Assembly (NCBI GenBank): GCA_014379065.1
Contig: JACMMM010000417.1
Span: 1-23,209, forward strand
DNA: 23,209 nt
Reading direction: 5' to 3'
Source of the DNA: Saprospiraceae bacterium
Lineage (GTDB): Bacteria; Bacteroidota; Bacteroidia; Chitinophagales; Saprospiraceae
The position numbers and the translations under genes were made by a program. Below, piece by piece: positions 1 to 7,898 of this stretch (position 1 is its first letter; each line of letters begins with the position of its first letter). The notes under the pieces were generated by a model, which did no database searches, was not told where the DNA came from, and saw only the letters and a program-made list of their open reading frames with translations.

Positions 1-472
1 AGTTATAGTAGATACAGAAGAAATCAAGCCGGGAGAAAAGTTTGAAGACTTTATCACACGGGTATTGAGAGACAATGCTTTTATTCTAACCATTGTTTCA
101 AAAAACAGCTTACTTTCCGGATGGGTGAGCAAAGAATTGACGGCATCCTTGTTACTCAACCACCTCTCGCAGCGTCAATGGGTACCAGTGAGGATAGATA
201 ACGAGATGTTTGAGACGGAGTTTTATTTTTCGGCGATTGCCAAAATTGAGGCACGTATCACATCTCTTCGAGAAGCTATCCAGAAATCGCTTGATGCGAA
301 ATTGGATATCCGAAACTTTACAGAAGAACTCTCTCGCCAAGAGGATTTAAAGTACAATTTTTCCCGGATTTTAGCAGAATTAAAAAGCCGCCTAGTAATA
401 GATGTAACCGGCCCATTGTTCAAACCAGGAATGGAACAGGTCTTGCAGGTTGTAAGAAGTGGCATTCAATAA
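1..472 (+). CDS. TIR-domain protein, C-terminal part (5' end outside window)
   Basis: The reading frame is open from base 2, so the start codon lies upstream; 156 residues are visible. The first ~46 read as the second half of a TIR domain: a VIVD strand, an I-K-P-G turn, a hydrophobic FILTIVS strand, then S-G-W-V-S-K-E-L. That last motif matches the segment carrying the catalytic glutamate of NAD-cleaving TIRs such as SARM1 (WVHKEI). The equivalent Glu here is visible residue 45, codon 134-136. A charged, probably helical stretch (about residues 75-125) and a short C-terminal strand region follow. Known bacterial TIR proteins cleave or convert NAD+ in anti-phage defence; that role is inferred here. 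The sensor part, if any, is upstream and unseen. The stop is 11 bp before the AbiGi-like gene, so co-transcription is likely. Base composition is visibly more AT-rich than genes after 1405. Confidence 0.8.
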   Translation, partial: VIVDTEEIKPGEKFEDFITRVLRDNAFILTIVSKNSLLSGWVSKELTASLLLNHLSQRQWVPVRIDNEMFETEFYFSAIAKIEARITSLREAIQKSLDAKLDIRNFTEELSRQEDLKYNFSRILAELKSRLVIDVTGPLFKPGMEQVLQVVRSGIQ

Positions 473-483
473 TTCTTCGCCTC

Positions 484-1392
484 ATGGAAACCTTAAGTTC
501 CAACACCCTTTTTCATTTTACTGGTAATGCCAGTTATTTGGTGAGCATCCTTCAAGAAGGCTTCAAGCCCAGATATTGTCTGGAGAATTTCAGCATGTTT
601 GAATTCATTTTGGGAACTGAAAATACGGAATTGGCTGTACCAATGGTCTGTTTTTGTGATATCCCACTTTCAAAAGTAAAAGATCATGTGGTAAAATACG
701 GTAGTTTTGGTATAGGCATGACAAAAGATTGGGGTATTCGAGAAAAAGTCAGTCCACTCATGTATGTCAATGAAAAATCAGCTACGACCTTGGGATTGAG
801 CAACACAATAAGTCATTTATACACACAACAAGAAGTATTAAGAGCATTTGGGGCCCAATTGGTGGGGTCTGAATTGTTTTATAAATTTAGCGAATCTGAC
901 ACAGAAGAGGAAAGTCTTGATTTAACAACCTTGACAAATGAGCAGTTGGAACAACATGCTAAATTTTTAAAAATACGAGCAATCGGAGATTCGCTTGGCG
1001 AGGCTTATTCTTCACAACTTCGAGTAATTCGTTTCACCAAACCTTATTATGCTGAAAAGTGGCGTAAGTGGAATAATGTGAGATTCTATGACGAGCGTGA
1101 ATGGCGATTTGTGCCTGATATTCAGCGCCAAAAAGATGGGTTATTGCCTTGGATAAACAAAGAGCGATACGACGATGAAATAGGCCGCGAACTATTCAAT
1201 TACCGATTAGGTCAGCAATTCCCACTTAGATTTAAGCCAGAAGATATCAAGTATATTATAGTCGAAAAAGAATCTCAAGTACCTGCCATTATTCGCCAAA
1301 TTGATAATTCAGACAAATACAATAGAGAGGCCATTAAAGCAATGCTGAAATCCAAGATACTCACTAAACAACAAATTTTTGACGATTTTTGA
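484..1392 (+). CDS. AbiGi-like abortive infection protein
   Basis: The protein has 302 residues and no signal peptide or membrane segment, so it is probably cytoplasmic. The N-terminal half has the hallmarks of the AbiGi family: H-F-T at 11-13, I-L-Q-E-G-F near 22-27, P-M-V-C-F-C-D-I-P-L-S at 53-63, then K-Y-G-S-F-G-I-G-M-T-K at 71-81 followed by W. A second conserved-looking block is Y-D-E-R-E-W-R at 202-208. In Lactococcus, AbiGi is the antitoxin-like partner of the nucleotidyltransferase toxin AbiGii; no AbiGii is present here. Its neighbour is instead the TIR protein 11 bp upstream, which suggests a TIR + AbiGi pair. The H-F-T and E-W-R blocks also recall DUF2971-like proteins and, more loosely, ADP-ribosyltransferase folds; that part is inference. 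Family assignment is fairly firm, but the function in this pairing is unknown. Confidence 0.72.
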   Translation: METLSSNTLFHFTGNASYLVSILQEGFKPRYCLENFSMFEFILGTENTELAVPMVCFCDIPLSKVKDHVVKYGSFGIGMTKDWGIREKVSPLMYVNEKSATTLGLSNTISHLYTQQEVLRAFGAQLVGSELFYKFSESDTEEESLDLTTLTNEQLEQHAKFLKIRAIGDSLGEAYSSQLRVIRFTKPYYAEKWRKWNNVRFYDEREWRFVPDIQRQKDGLLPWINKERYDDEIGRELFNYRLGQQFPLRFKPEDIKYIIVEKESQVPAIIRQIDNSDKYNREAIKAMLKSKILTKQQIFDDF

Positions 1393-1404
1393 ATTATCGC
1401 ACCC

Positions 1405-3573
1405 ATGAAACACTTTCTCCCAATCATTATAATCACCTTTTTTACAGCCTGCCAAAATACACCCTCACCTAACCAACCCACCACTGTGCGCCCATCCATC
1501 TTCACCCCTTCATCCGCCTCCCATCCCCACCCATCACAAACCCCCAAAGAACTCCCCACCCCTTGGGGCGACACCCGCTCCGACGAATACTACTGGCTCA
1601 ACCAACGCGAAAACCCAGCCGTAAAAGCCTACCTCGAAGCCGAAAACCGCTATGCCGACTCGGTGCTCGCGCCTGTGAAAGGCCTACGCTCAAAACTCTA
1701 CGACGAACTCAAGGCCCGCATCAAAGAAGACGACGAAACTGTGCCCTATTTTAAAAATGGCTACTGGTACGTTTCGCGCTTCGAAAAGGGCAAGGAATAC
1801 CCCGTTTTTATCCGTAAGAAAGGCGACCTGAATGCCACCGAGGAGGTTTTAGTGGATGTGAACACCCTCGCTGCTGGCAAAGAATATTGCCAGTTTGGCG
1901 GTCTCCAAGTCAGCCTTGACAATCAATTGCTGGCCTATTCGGTTGATTACAGCGGCCGGAATTTGTACAAAGTTTACTTCAAAAATCTCTCAACCGGCAA
2001 AGACCTGCCCGATTCCTTCGATATCGGGGGATCCTTTGTTTGGGCCAACGATAACAAGACGATCCTTTACGACACAAAAGATAATGTCACGCTCCGGAAC
2101 GACAAGATCTGGCGACACCTCATCGGCTCTCCCCAAAAGCAGGACGTGCTGATGTACCACGAAAAAGACGAGACGCAATACGCTGTCCTCAACAAATCGA
2201 AGAGCGAGCAATTCTTTTTTATTAACTCCTCTTACACGCAAACCGTTGAGGTTCAATATCTGGACGCCAACAATCCGACCGGAAATTTCCAAACCATCCG
2301 CCCCCGCGAAAAAGACTTTTACTACGAACTGGAGCATTGGAACGATAAATTCCTTATCCGCACCAACTGGGATGCGAAGAACTTCCGCTTGATGGAAGCC
2401 CCCGTTTCCTACCCGCGCCGTGAAAACTGGAAAGACGTGCTGCCCCACCGCAACGATGTGCTGCTTGACGGCTTCACAGTGTTCAAAGATTACTTGGTAA
2501 CCTCAGAGCATAAAGGTGGTCTCAGCCAGATTCACGTGATTCGCTGGACCGACAAGGCCGACCACTACATCGAAATGGGCGAACCTACTTATGCTTGTTC
2601 TGTCGACAACAATCCCGAATTTGACACCAAAATCTTGCGCTACAACTTTTCTTCCATGAAAACACCCACGACTATCGTGGATTACAACATGGAAACGAAA
2701 GCCAAAGAAGTGAAAAAAATAGCGCCCGTTTTAGGCGGGTTCGAAGCGAACAACTACCAGACAGAATTTGTGTGGGCCACCGCCCGCGACGGCGTGAAAG
2801 TGCCTATCTCCTTGGTCTACAAAAAAGGCGTCCCGCGCGACGGCTCCGTGCCCTGCCATATCACTGGCTACGGCTCCTATGGTTACAGTTACGACCCGTC
2901 TTTCAATCGCGACAAAGTCAGTCTGCTCGACCGGGGCTTTGTAGTTGCCATTGCCCACATTCGCGGCGGAATGGAAATGGGCTACCAATGGTACGAAGAC
3001 GGCAAAATGACGCATAAGATGAACACGTTCAACGATTTCATTGACTGTGCCGACTTTCTGGTAAAAGAAAAATACACCTCCGCCGACCGCCTGTTTGCCG
3101 AGGGACGTTCGGCAGGTGGCCTGCTCATGGGCGCGGTGACGAATATGCGCCCCGACCTTTTTAAAGGCATCATCACCGGCGTGCCGTTTGTGGACGTCCT
3201 GACGACCATGAGCGACCCCAGCATCCCGCTCACTACCGGCGAATACACCGAGTGGGGCAACCCCGCCTACAAGGCTGAGTACGATTACATGAAACAATAC
3301 TCGCCCTACGACAATTTGAAAAAAGGAAATTACCCAAACATGCTGGTGCTCACCTCTTTCGCCGACTCGCAGGTGCAATATTTCGAGCCGGCCAAATACG
3401 TCGCCCGTATGCGCGATCTAAAAACAGACCAGCATGTGCTGCTTTTCAAAACCAGCATGAGCGGCTCACATGGCGGTTCGTCTGGCCGTTTTAAACGCCT
3501 GGAAGAACGTGCATTGGAATATGCCTGGATGATGGGGCTGTTGGGCATGGATGGGGGAGAAATGAAGCAGTGA
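1405..3573 (+). CDS. Prolyl oligopeptidase family serine peptidase (S9A, oligopeptidase B-like), lipoprotein
   Basis: The protein has 722 residues. It starts with a short lipoprotein signal (K2, hydrophobic 4-13, F-T-A-C with Cys16 as the lipidation site), then a Pro/Ser/Thr-rich linker to about residue 52. The N-terminal D-E-Y-Y-W-L and Y-L-E-A-E-N motifs are typical of oligopeptidase B, followed by the beta-propeller gate. The C-terminal alpha/beta hydrolase carries the triad Ser569 (in G-R-S-A-G-G), Asp654 (in F-A-D-S-Q-V-Q-Y) and His689 (in S-G-S-H-G-G). The family cleaves short peptides, in oligopeptidase B after basic residues. The lipoprotein signal places this copy in the envelope, perhaps for peptide scavenging. 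The start is the only ATG giving the lipobox, 12 bp after the AbiGi-like stop. Higher GC than the two genes before it suggests it belongs to the core genome side of the junction. Confidence 0.92.
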   Translation: MKHFLPIIIITFFTACQNTPSPNQPTTVRPSIFTPSSASHPHPSQTPKELPTPWGDTRSDEYYWLNQRENPAVKAYLEAENRYADSVLAPVKGLRSKLYDELKARIKEDDETVPYFKNGYWYVSRFEKGKEYPVFIRKKGDLNATEEVLVDVNTLAAGKEYCQFGGLQVSLDNQLLAYSVDYSGRNLYKVYFKNLSTGKDLPDSFDIGGSFVWANDNKTILYDTKDNVTLRNDKIWRHLIGSPQKQDVLMYHEKDETQYAVLNKSKSEQFFFINSSYTQTVEVQYLDANNPTGNFQTIRPREKDFYYELEHWNDKFLIRTNWDAKNFRLMEAPVSYPRRENWKDVLPHRNDVLLDGFTVFKDYLVTSEHKGGLSQIHVIRWTDKADHYIEMGEPTYACSVDNNPEFDTKILRYNFSSMKTPTTIVDYNMETKAKEVKKIAPVLGGFEANNYQTEFVWATARDGVKVPISLVYKKGVPRDGSVPCHITGYGSYGYSYDPSFNRDKVSLLDRGFVVAIAHIRGGMEMGYQWYEDGKMTHKMNTFNDFIDCADFLVKEKYTSADRLFAEGRSAGGLLMGAVTNMRPDLFKGIITGVPFVDVLTTMSDPSIPLTTGEYTEWGNPAYKAEYDYMKQYSPYDNLKKGNYPNMLVLTSFADSQVQYFEPAKYVARMRDLKTDQHVLLFKTSMSGSHGGSSGRFKRLEERALEYAWMMGLLGMDGGEMKQ

Positions 3574-3574
3574 A

Positions 3575-3613
3575 TTGACGTTTGCGAAACCTCGAAGGTT
3601 TCGCAAACGTCAA
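3575..3613. repeat. 18-bp perfect inverted repeat after the S9 peptidase (AACCTCGAAGGTT core)
   Basis: Arms at 3575-3592 and 3596-3613 are perfectly complementary around a 3-nt loop. It begins 2 bp after the S9 peptidase stop codon. It may act as a terminator-like hairpin, but no T-tract follows. A second short copy of part of the arm (ACGTCAATT) lies at 3614-3622. The core AACCTCGAAGGTT differs by one base from the core of the hairpins at 13993 and 21821, so it is probably a member of a dispersed palindrome family. Confidence 0.85.
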
Positions 3614-3656
3614 ACGTCAATTTGCTGGTGAATCTACTAGCGCAATTTTAAAACAA

Positions 3657-3688
3657 TTCGTTTTTTTATTCAAATTCCCGTACTTTTG
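3657..3688 (+). promoter_or_regulatory. Predicted uvrA promoter
   Basis: TACTTTTG at 3681-3688 matches the Bacteroidota -7 consensus TAnnTTTG exactly. A TTCG (one mismatch to TTTG) sits 20 bp upstream at 3657-3660. Transcription would start near 3694, leaving about 40 nt before the ATG at 3736, which supports that start. Confidence 0.55.
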
Positions 3689-3735
3689 CCTTTTCGCGAA
3701 AACCTCCCAGCACCCACGTTGTTTTCCCGCTCGAA

Positions 3736-6678
3736 ATGGCAAAAACAAAAACACAAATAGCCTCCCCAAACGGTGTTTCCGTGACTGACCACCAATCACC
3801 CGTCACCAATTTACCCGCCATAGCCATAGCGAAGGCGGGTGAACAATCCACCAATCACCAGTTTATCGAAGTCATCGGTGCGCGTGCCCACAATTTGAAA
3901 AACGTGGACGTGCGCATCCCGCGCAACCAGTTGGTTGTGATCACAGGCGTAAGCGGTTCGGGCAAATCGAGTTTGGCTTTCGACACCATCTACGCTGAGG
4001 GCCAACGGCGTTTCATGGAAACGCTTTCGAGCTACGCCCGGCAGTTTATCGGCGAGATGGAACGGCCTGATGTAGACCAGATTACGGGCCTTTCTCCGGT
4101 CATTTCCATTGAGCAAAAAACCACCGGACGCAATCCACGCTCTACCGTCGGCACGGTGACGGAGGTGTACGATTTTCTCCGTTTGCTGTTTGCCCGCGCA
4201 GGCGAGGCGTACTCCTACGCAACGGGGAAGAAGATGGTGAAATACACCGAAGAACAGATTGTAGAAAATATCACGGAGCGCTTTTCGGGACAGAAAATCG
4301 CGCTTTTGGCGCCCGTCGTGCGTTCCCGCAAAGGTCATTACCGCGAACTTTTCGAGCAAATACGAAAGCAGGGCTACACCCGAGTTCGTGTGGATGCTGA
4401 GCTGCTTGAAATCACTCCCGGAATGCAACTCGACCGCTATAAAATCCACGACATCGAGATTGTAGTAGACCGTTTGAAAGTGGGCGACGACCGCAACGAG
4501 CGTTTGGCTGAAAGCCTGAACATGGCGTTGAAATTGGGCGATGGGCTGATTCAAATATTGGAGTTGGACGGCGGCGAATTGGCCAATTTCTCCAAAAATT
4601 TGATGTGCCAGGATACGGGTCTTTCGTACGACGAGCCTTCCCCCAACACCTTTTCCTTTAACTCACCCTATGGTATGTGCCCGAGTTGTAAAGGTTTGGG
4701 CGAAATTCATGAGGTGGACATGGCGCGGGTGATACCCGACAATACCAAGAGTATCAATGAAGTAGCCATCGTACCACTCGGCGAAGTGCGCGAGAATATG
4801 TTGTTCAAACAACTTCGTGCACTAGCCAAAAAACACAATTTCTCGTTCAGCACGCCCGTCAAGGATTTGCCTGAAATCGTGCTAAATGCCATCCTGCACG
4901 GTGGAGACGAAATCAAGGTGGATATGATTTGGGGTGGCGAGGAATGGAGTTACGATATGGCCTTCGACGGGCTCATAAATGTACTCAAACGCCAGTATGC
5001 CGAGGCCACCAGCGAAAAAGCCCGCCAATGGGCCGAGGATTTTATCGCCATTGTGCCCTGCCCTGATTGTGGTGGCACGCGCTTGAAAAAGGAGAGCTTG
5101 TGGTTCAAAATCGCAGAGCGCAACATAGCGGAATTGGCTCAAATGGATTTGTCTGACCTCTACGCCACACTGGAAAATGTGGATAAACAAATGAGCGAAC
5201 GCCAGCGCACCATTGCCAAAGATGTACTGAAAGAAATCCGTTTTCGACTCAAATTCCTGTTGCAGGTCGGCCTCGATTATCTCGCGCTCGACCGCCCGGC
5301 TCGCTCGCTTTCCGGTGGCGAAGGCCAACGTATCCGACTCGCTACCCAAATCGGTTCGCAACTTACGGGCATCACCTACATTCTCGACGAACCCAGTATC
5401 GGCCTGCACCAGCGCGACAATCATCGCCTGATCGAGGCGCTCAAAAACCTGCGCGACATCGGCAACACTGTGATCGTGGTGGAACACGACCGCGATATCA
5501 TGCTGGAATCTGATTACCTAATTGACCTCGGTCCAGGCGCAGGCAAGCACGGCGGACAAATCGTGGACATCGGCAAGCCCGAAGATTTTTTGAAAAACCC
5601 TACCGCTACTTCCGACTACCTCGCAGGCCGCGCCAAACTAGACGTTCCCAAAGTCCGCCGAAAAGGCAACGGCCACTGGCTCGAGCTCGAAGGCTGCACT
5701 GGGCACAATTTGAAAGATGTAACGCTTCGCATTCCGCTTGGCACCTTCGTTTGCGTCACAGGCGTGAGCGGCTCTGGGAAGTCTTCCTTGATCAACGAAA
5801 CGCTCTACCCCATCCTCCAAAGTCATTTTCACAACAGCCTCAAACGCCCGCTCAAATATAAGAAAATCAACGGTTTGGATCAACTCGACAAAGTCATAGA
5901 GATTGACCAAAGCGCCATCGGGCGCACCCCGCGCAGCAATCCCGCCACTTACACCAACGTATTTGGCGACATCCGAAAACTCTTTGCAGACACCCCGGAA
6001 GCCAAAATCCGGGGCTATGCCAACGGGCGTTTTTCGTTCAATGTAAAAGGGGGCCGATGTGAAGTGTGTGAAGGCGCTGGTCTGCGCACCATTGAAATGA
6101 ACTTCCTGCCCGACGTGCAAGTACACTGCGAACGTTGCCAGGGGCGCCGCTACAACCGGGAAACTTTAGAGGTGCTGTACAAAGGCAAAAGCATCAGCGA
6201 CGTGCTCGACATGACCATCAACGAGGCGGCAGAGTTTTTCCAGCCCATCCCGAATATCTATCGGAGAATCAAGACCTTACAAGACGTTGGCCTTGGCTAC
6301 ATCACCCTCGGCCAGCAGGCTACCACCCTCTCCGGTGGCGAGGCTCAGCGTGTAAAACTCGCCGAAGAACTTTCTAAAAAAGACACGGGCCGCACCATAT
6401 ACATCCTCGACGAGCCGACTACGGGACTACACTTTGAAGACATCCGTCAATTGCTCGCCGTGCTAAACAAACTCGTGGAAAAAGGGAACACCGTCATCGT
6501 CATCGAGCACAACCTCGACGTGGTGAAAATGGCGGATCATGTTATTGATGTGGGGCCGGAAGGTGGTTTTCGGGGGGGGAGGATTGTGGCGGAGGGGACG
6601 CCAGAGGAGGTGGCGAAAGTGGAGGGGAGTTGGACGGGGATGTTTTTGAAGATTGAACTCACGCCTGCTCCAAAATAA
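3736..6678 (+). CDS. uvrA: UvrA, excinuclease ABC subunit A
   Basis: The protein has 980 residues. It is the ATPase that loads UvrB onto damaged DNA in nucleotide excision repair. Walker A motifs are at 71-79 and 676-684 (both G-V-S-G-S-G-K-S-S). ABC signatures L-S-G-G-E start at 525 and 865, each followed by an I-L-D-E-P Walker B. The C-terminal zinc module is intact (Cys775, 778, 798, 801). The N-terminal one shows only Cys291, Cys315 and Cys318, with Thr294 where a fourth Cys would be; this may be lineage-typical. Another C-P-D-C pair is at 442-445. Family homology begins around residue 43; residues 1-42 are a low-complexity extension encoded by repeat-like DNA. No later ATG precedes the Walker A motif, so 3736 is kept. 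The 3' end overlaps the convergent HigA-like gene by 20 bp. Confidence 0.97.
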   Translation: MAKTKTQIASPNGVSVTDHQSPVTNLPAIAIAKAGEQSTNHQFIEVIGARAHNLKNVDVRIPRNQLVVITGVSGSGKSSLAFDTIYAEGQRRFMETLSSYARQFIGEMERPDVDQITGLSPVISIEQKTTGRNPRSTVGTVTEVYDFLRLLFARAGEAYSYATGKKMVKYTEEQIVENITERFSGQKIALLAPVVRSRKGHYRELFEQIRKQGYTRVRVDAELLEITPGMQLDRYKIHDIEIVVDRLKVGDDRNERLAESLNMALKLGDGLIQILELDGGELANFSKNLMCQDTGLSYDEPSPNTFSFNSPYGMCPSCKGLGEIHEVDMARVIPDNTKSINEVAIVPLGEVRENMLFKQLRALAKKHNFSFSTPVKDLPEIVLNAILHGGDEIKVDMIWGGEEWSYDMAFDGLINVLKRQYAEATSEKARQWAEDFIAIVPCPDCGGTRLKKESLWFKIAERNIAELAQMDLSDLYATLENVDKQMSERQRTIAKDVLKEIRFRLKFLLQVGLDYLALDRPARSLSGGEGQRIRLATQIGSQLTGITYILDEPSIGLHQRDNHRLIEALKNLRDIGNTVIVVEHDRDIMLESDYLIDLGPGAGKHGGQIVDIGKPEDFLKNPTATSDYLAGRAKLDVPKVRRKGNGHWLELEGCTGHNLKDVTLRIPLGTFVCVTGVSGSGKSSLINETLYPILQSHFHNSLKRPLKYKKINGLDQLDKVIEIDQSAIGRTPRSNPATYTNVFGDIRKLFADTPEAKIRGYANGRFSFNVKGGRCEVCEGAGLRTIEMNFLPDVQVHCERCQGRRYNRETLEVLYKGKSISDVLDMTINEAAEFFQPIPNIYRRIKTLQDVGLGYITLGQQATTLSGGEAQRVKLAEELSKKDTGRTIYILDEPTTGLHFEDIRQLLAVLNKLVEKGNTVIVIEHNLDVVKMADHVIDVGPEGGFRGGRIVAEGTPEEVAKVEGSWTGMFLKIELTPAPK
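3789..3859 (+). repeat. Repeat-like block inside the 5' end of uvrA
   Basis: A 12-bp direct repeat, CCACCAATCACC, occurs at 3789-3800 and 3848-3859. Between the copies lies a 7-bp inverted repeat (ACCCGCC at 813-819 and GGCGGGT at 834-840 of the 3 kb block, i.e. 3813-3819/3834-3840) with a 14-nt loop containing CATAGC twice. The block is in frame and encodes part of the UvrA N-terminal extension that the family core lacks. Confidence 0.6.
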
Positions 6679-7048
6679 ACCCAGCATCAATTTTCAACAC
6701 CGAGTGAAGCCGCTTCGCCAAATCCATGTTCACTTTTCGCTTGCCTTGCATCACTTCTGAAAGGCGGGTGGCAGAGACCCCCAGCAGCTCAGCAAGATCT
6801 TTTTGCTTGAGCCTGCGCTCGTACATTTTTAGTTCGAGCATTTCCACCAGCGTTTTCGGCTGGCGAATGGGCATAAGTGGAATGCCGTTTTCCCAAGCCT
6901 CGGCGAGTAGGGAGAGGTGCTGCAAATCTTCCTTTTCGGAGCTTGTCAGCGCGTGAAAGCCGCCATGTGCAGTGGATTTGTTCAGGTAAGATTCAACACG
7001 ATCCATTACTTGGCGGTATTCTTCTTCAGAATTGATCTTATATTGCAT
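6659..7048 (-). CDS. HigA-like helix-turn-helix (XRE) protein, no toxin partner seen
   Basis: The protein has 129 residues. An N-terminal helical part (about 1-60) contains W52-E-N-G-I-P-L, typical of HigA antitoxin family proteins, followed by an XRE helix-turn-helix at about 68-124 (K-Q-K-D-L-A-E-L-L-G-V-S then R-L-S-E-V-M-Q-G-K-R). Family members bind the operator of their own operon and neutralise a HigB RNase. Here no HigB-size reading frame lies upstream (7049-7288 is non-coding) and downstream is the convergent end of uvrA, so it is either an orphan antitoxin or a stand-alone regulator. The gene ends inside the uvrA coding region (20-bp tail-to-tail overlap). A weak -7 element (CACCTTTG, one mismatch) reads leftward at 7093-7086. 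Confidence 0.8.
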   Translation of the reverse strand: MQYKINSEEEYRQVMDRVESYLNKSTAHGGFHALTSSEKEDLQHLSLLAEAWENGIPLMPIRQPKTLVEMLELKMYERRLKQKDLAELLGVSATRLSEVMQGKRKVNMDLAKRLHSVLKIDAGFILEQA

Positions 7049-7093
7049 AGCGGCTGAAGTGACAAAGCAGCGTTGAGATTGTGTTCAAAGGTG

Positions 7094-7130
7094 CAAAATT
7101 TTGAAACTAAATTACATTTTTCAAAATTTT
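7094..7130. promoter_or_regulatory. Possible operator: repeated CAAAATTTT palindromes upstream of the HigA-like gene
   Basis: CAAAATTTTG, a perfect 10-bp palindrome, lies at 7094-7103, and CAAAATTTT recurs at 7122-7130, 28 bp (under three helical turns) away. It sits 46-82 bp before the regulator's start, where an autoregulatory XRE protein would be expected to bind. The AT-rich sequence could also produce this by chance. Confidence 0.25.
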
Positions 7131-7229
7131 ATTCCAAACAACAGCCTTTACCCCTATCCTCCTCACGGCCGAGATTGCACCCCACTCACACATTTTTTCG
7201 CCTCCACCAGAAATACTTTTCAACTTTCC

Positions 7230-7260
7230 TTTGCCAGAAATAGAAGCTTTCCTACTTTTG
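7230..7260 (+). promoter_or_regulatory. Predicted promoter of DUF177-rpmF
   Basis: TTTG at 7230-7233, a 19-bp spacer and TACTTTTG at 7253-7260 match the Bacteroidota promoter consensus at both boxes. Transcription would start near 7266, about 22 nt before the DUF177 ATG at 7289. It is the best-matching promoter in the window. Confidence 0.7.
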
Positions 7261-7288
7261 CCGCCCGTTTTGAAAAACTGCCGAGTCA

Positions 7289-7810
7289 ATGGACGCTTTT
7301 GTTGCGTACTCCTTACCCATTCAGGGGCTAAAATCAGGGGTACATCATTTCAAATTTGAGGTTGACAGCGCATTTTTCGCTCAGTTCGAGGATTCGCCTG
7401 TGCAAGAGGGCAAAGTTCTTTTTGAACTCGAACTGGACAAACGGCCCGACCTGATGCTCTTCAATTTTACCTTGGAGGGCTTCGTGAAAGCCGAATGCGA
7501 CCGATGTACCGCCACGATTGATTTGCCGCTTGAAGACGAACGACAGTTGATTGTGAAATTTGGCGAAGAAGATATGGAACTGGATGACGAGGTGATTTTT
7601 CTCCACCGCGATGCTCCAGTGTTCAACGTAGCAAAGTATCTCTACGAATTTGTAGTGCTCGCATTGCCCATCACGAACACCTACGATTGCGAGAACGACC
7701 CAGAGCCGCCTTGCAATTTTGAAGTGCTCAAACATTTGAAATCTGACACGGACGAGGGCAAAACCAGTTCAGTTTGGGATAGCCTCCGTGATTTGAATAG
7801 CGATAATTAA
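7289..7810 (+). CDS. DUF177 (YceD-like) protein
   Basis: The protein has 173 residues and is cytoplasmic. The DUF177 signature is the C-D-R-C pair (Cys70, Cys73) after a beta-rich N-terminal part, an acidic middle, and the Y-E-F-V-V-L-A-L-P-I segment followed by a Cys-containing D-C-E-N-D-P-E-P-P-C stretch. Family members (YceD in E. coli) are needed for normal 23S rRNA accumulation and are almost always encoded next to rpmF. That neighbourhood holds here: rpmF starts 88 bp downstream and the pair is probably transcribed from the promoter at 7230-7260. The start ATG at 7289 fits the predicted short leader. Confidence 0.88.
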   Translation: MDAFVAYSLPIQGLKSGVHHFKFEVDSAFFAQFEDSPVQEGKVLFELELDKRPDLMLFNFTLEGFVKAECDRCTATIDLPLEDERQLIVKFGEEDMELDDEVIFLHRDAPVFNVAKYLYEFVVLALPITNTYDCENDPEPPCNFEVLKHLKSDTDEGKTSSVWDSLRDLNSDN

Positions 7811-7898
7811 TTGAATCATAACCGGTTGTTTGAAGACCTTTAAAGTCCCAACGACAGCCCGCCTATCAATAAGTAGGTGAACAAAGGAATATAGCGTC

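Noticed and set aside
2731..3378. 215-codon minus-strand reading frame
   Set aside because: Antisense shadow of the catalytic domain of the S9 peptidase.
3571..3735. Interpreting the 3575-3613 hairpin as a plain terminator
   Set aside because: No T-tract follows, and the core matches hairpins in other contexts, so it is listed as a repeat instead.
3811..4554. 247-codon minus-strand reading frame
   Set aside because: Antisense shadow of uvrA with no family resemblance and no promoter.
4606..4689. UvrA first zinc module missing one cysteine (Thr294) as a damaging mutation
   Set aside because: I recall other Bacteroidota UvrA proteins varying at this pair; without an alignment it is more likely lineage-typical.
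6994..7288. HigB toxin gene next to the HigA-like gene
   Set aside because: No reading frame of suitable size or sequence in either strand of the upstream gap.
7101..7331. 76-codon plus-strand frame in the gap before DUF177
   Set aside because: It runs across the predicted promoter and into DUF177 in another frame; low-complexity product.
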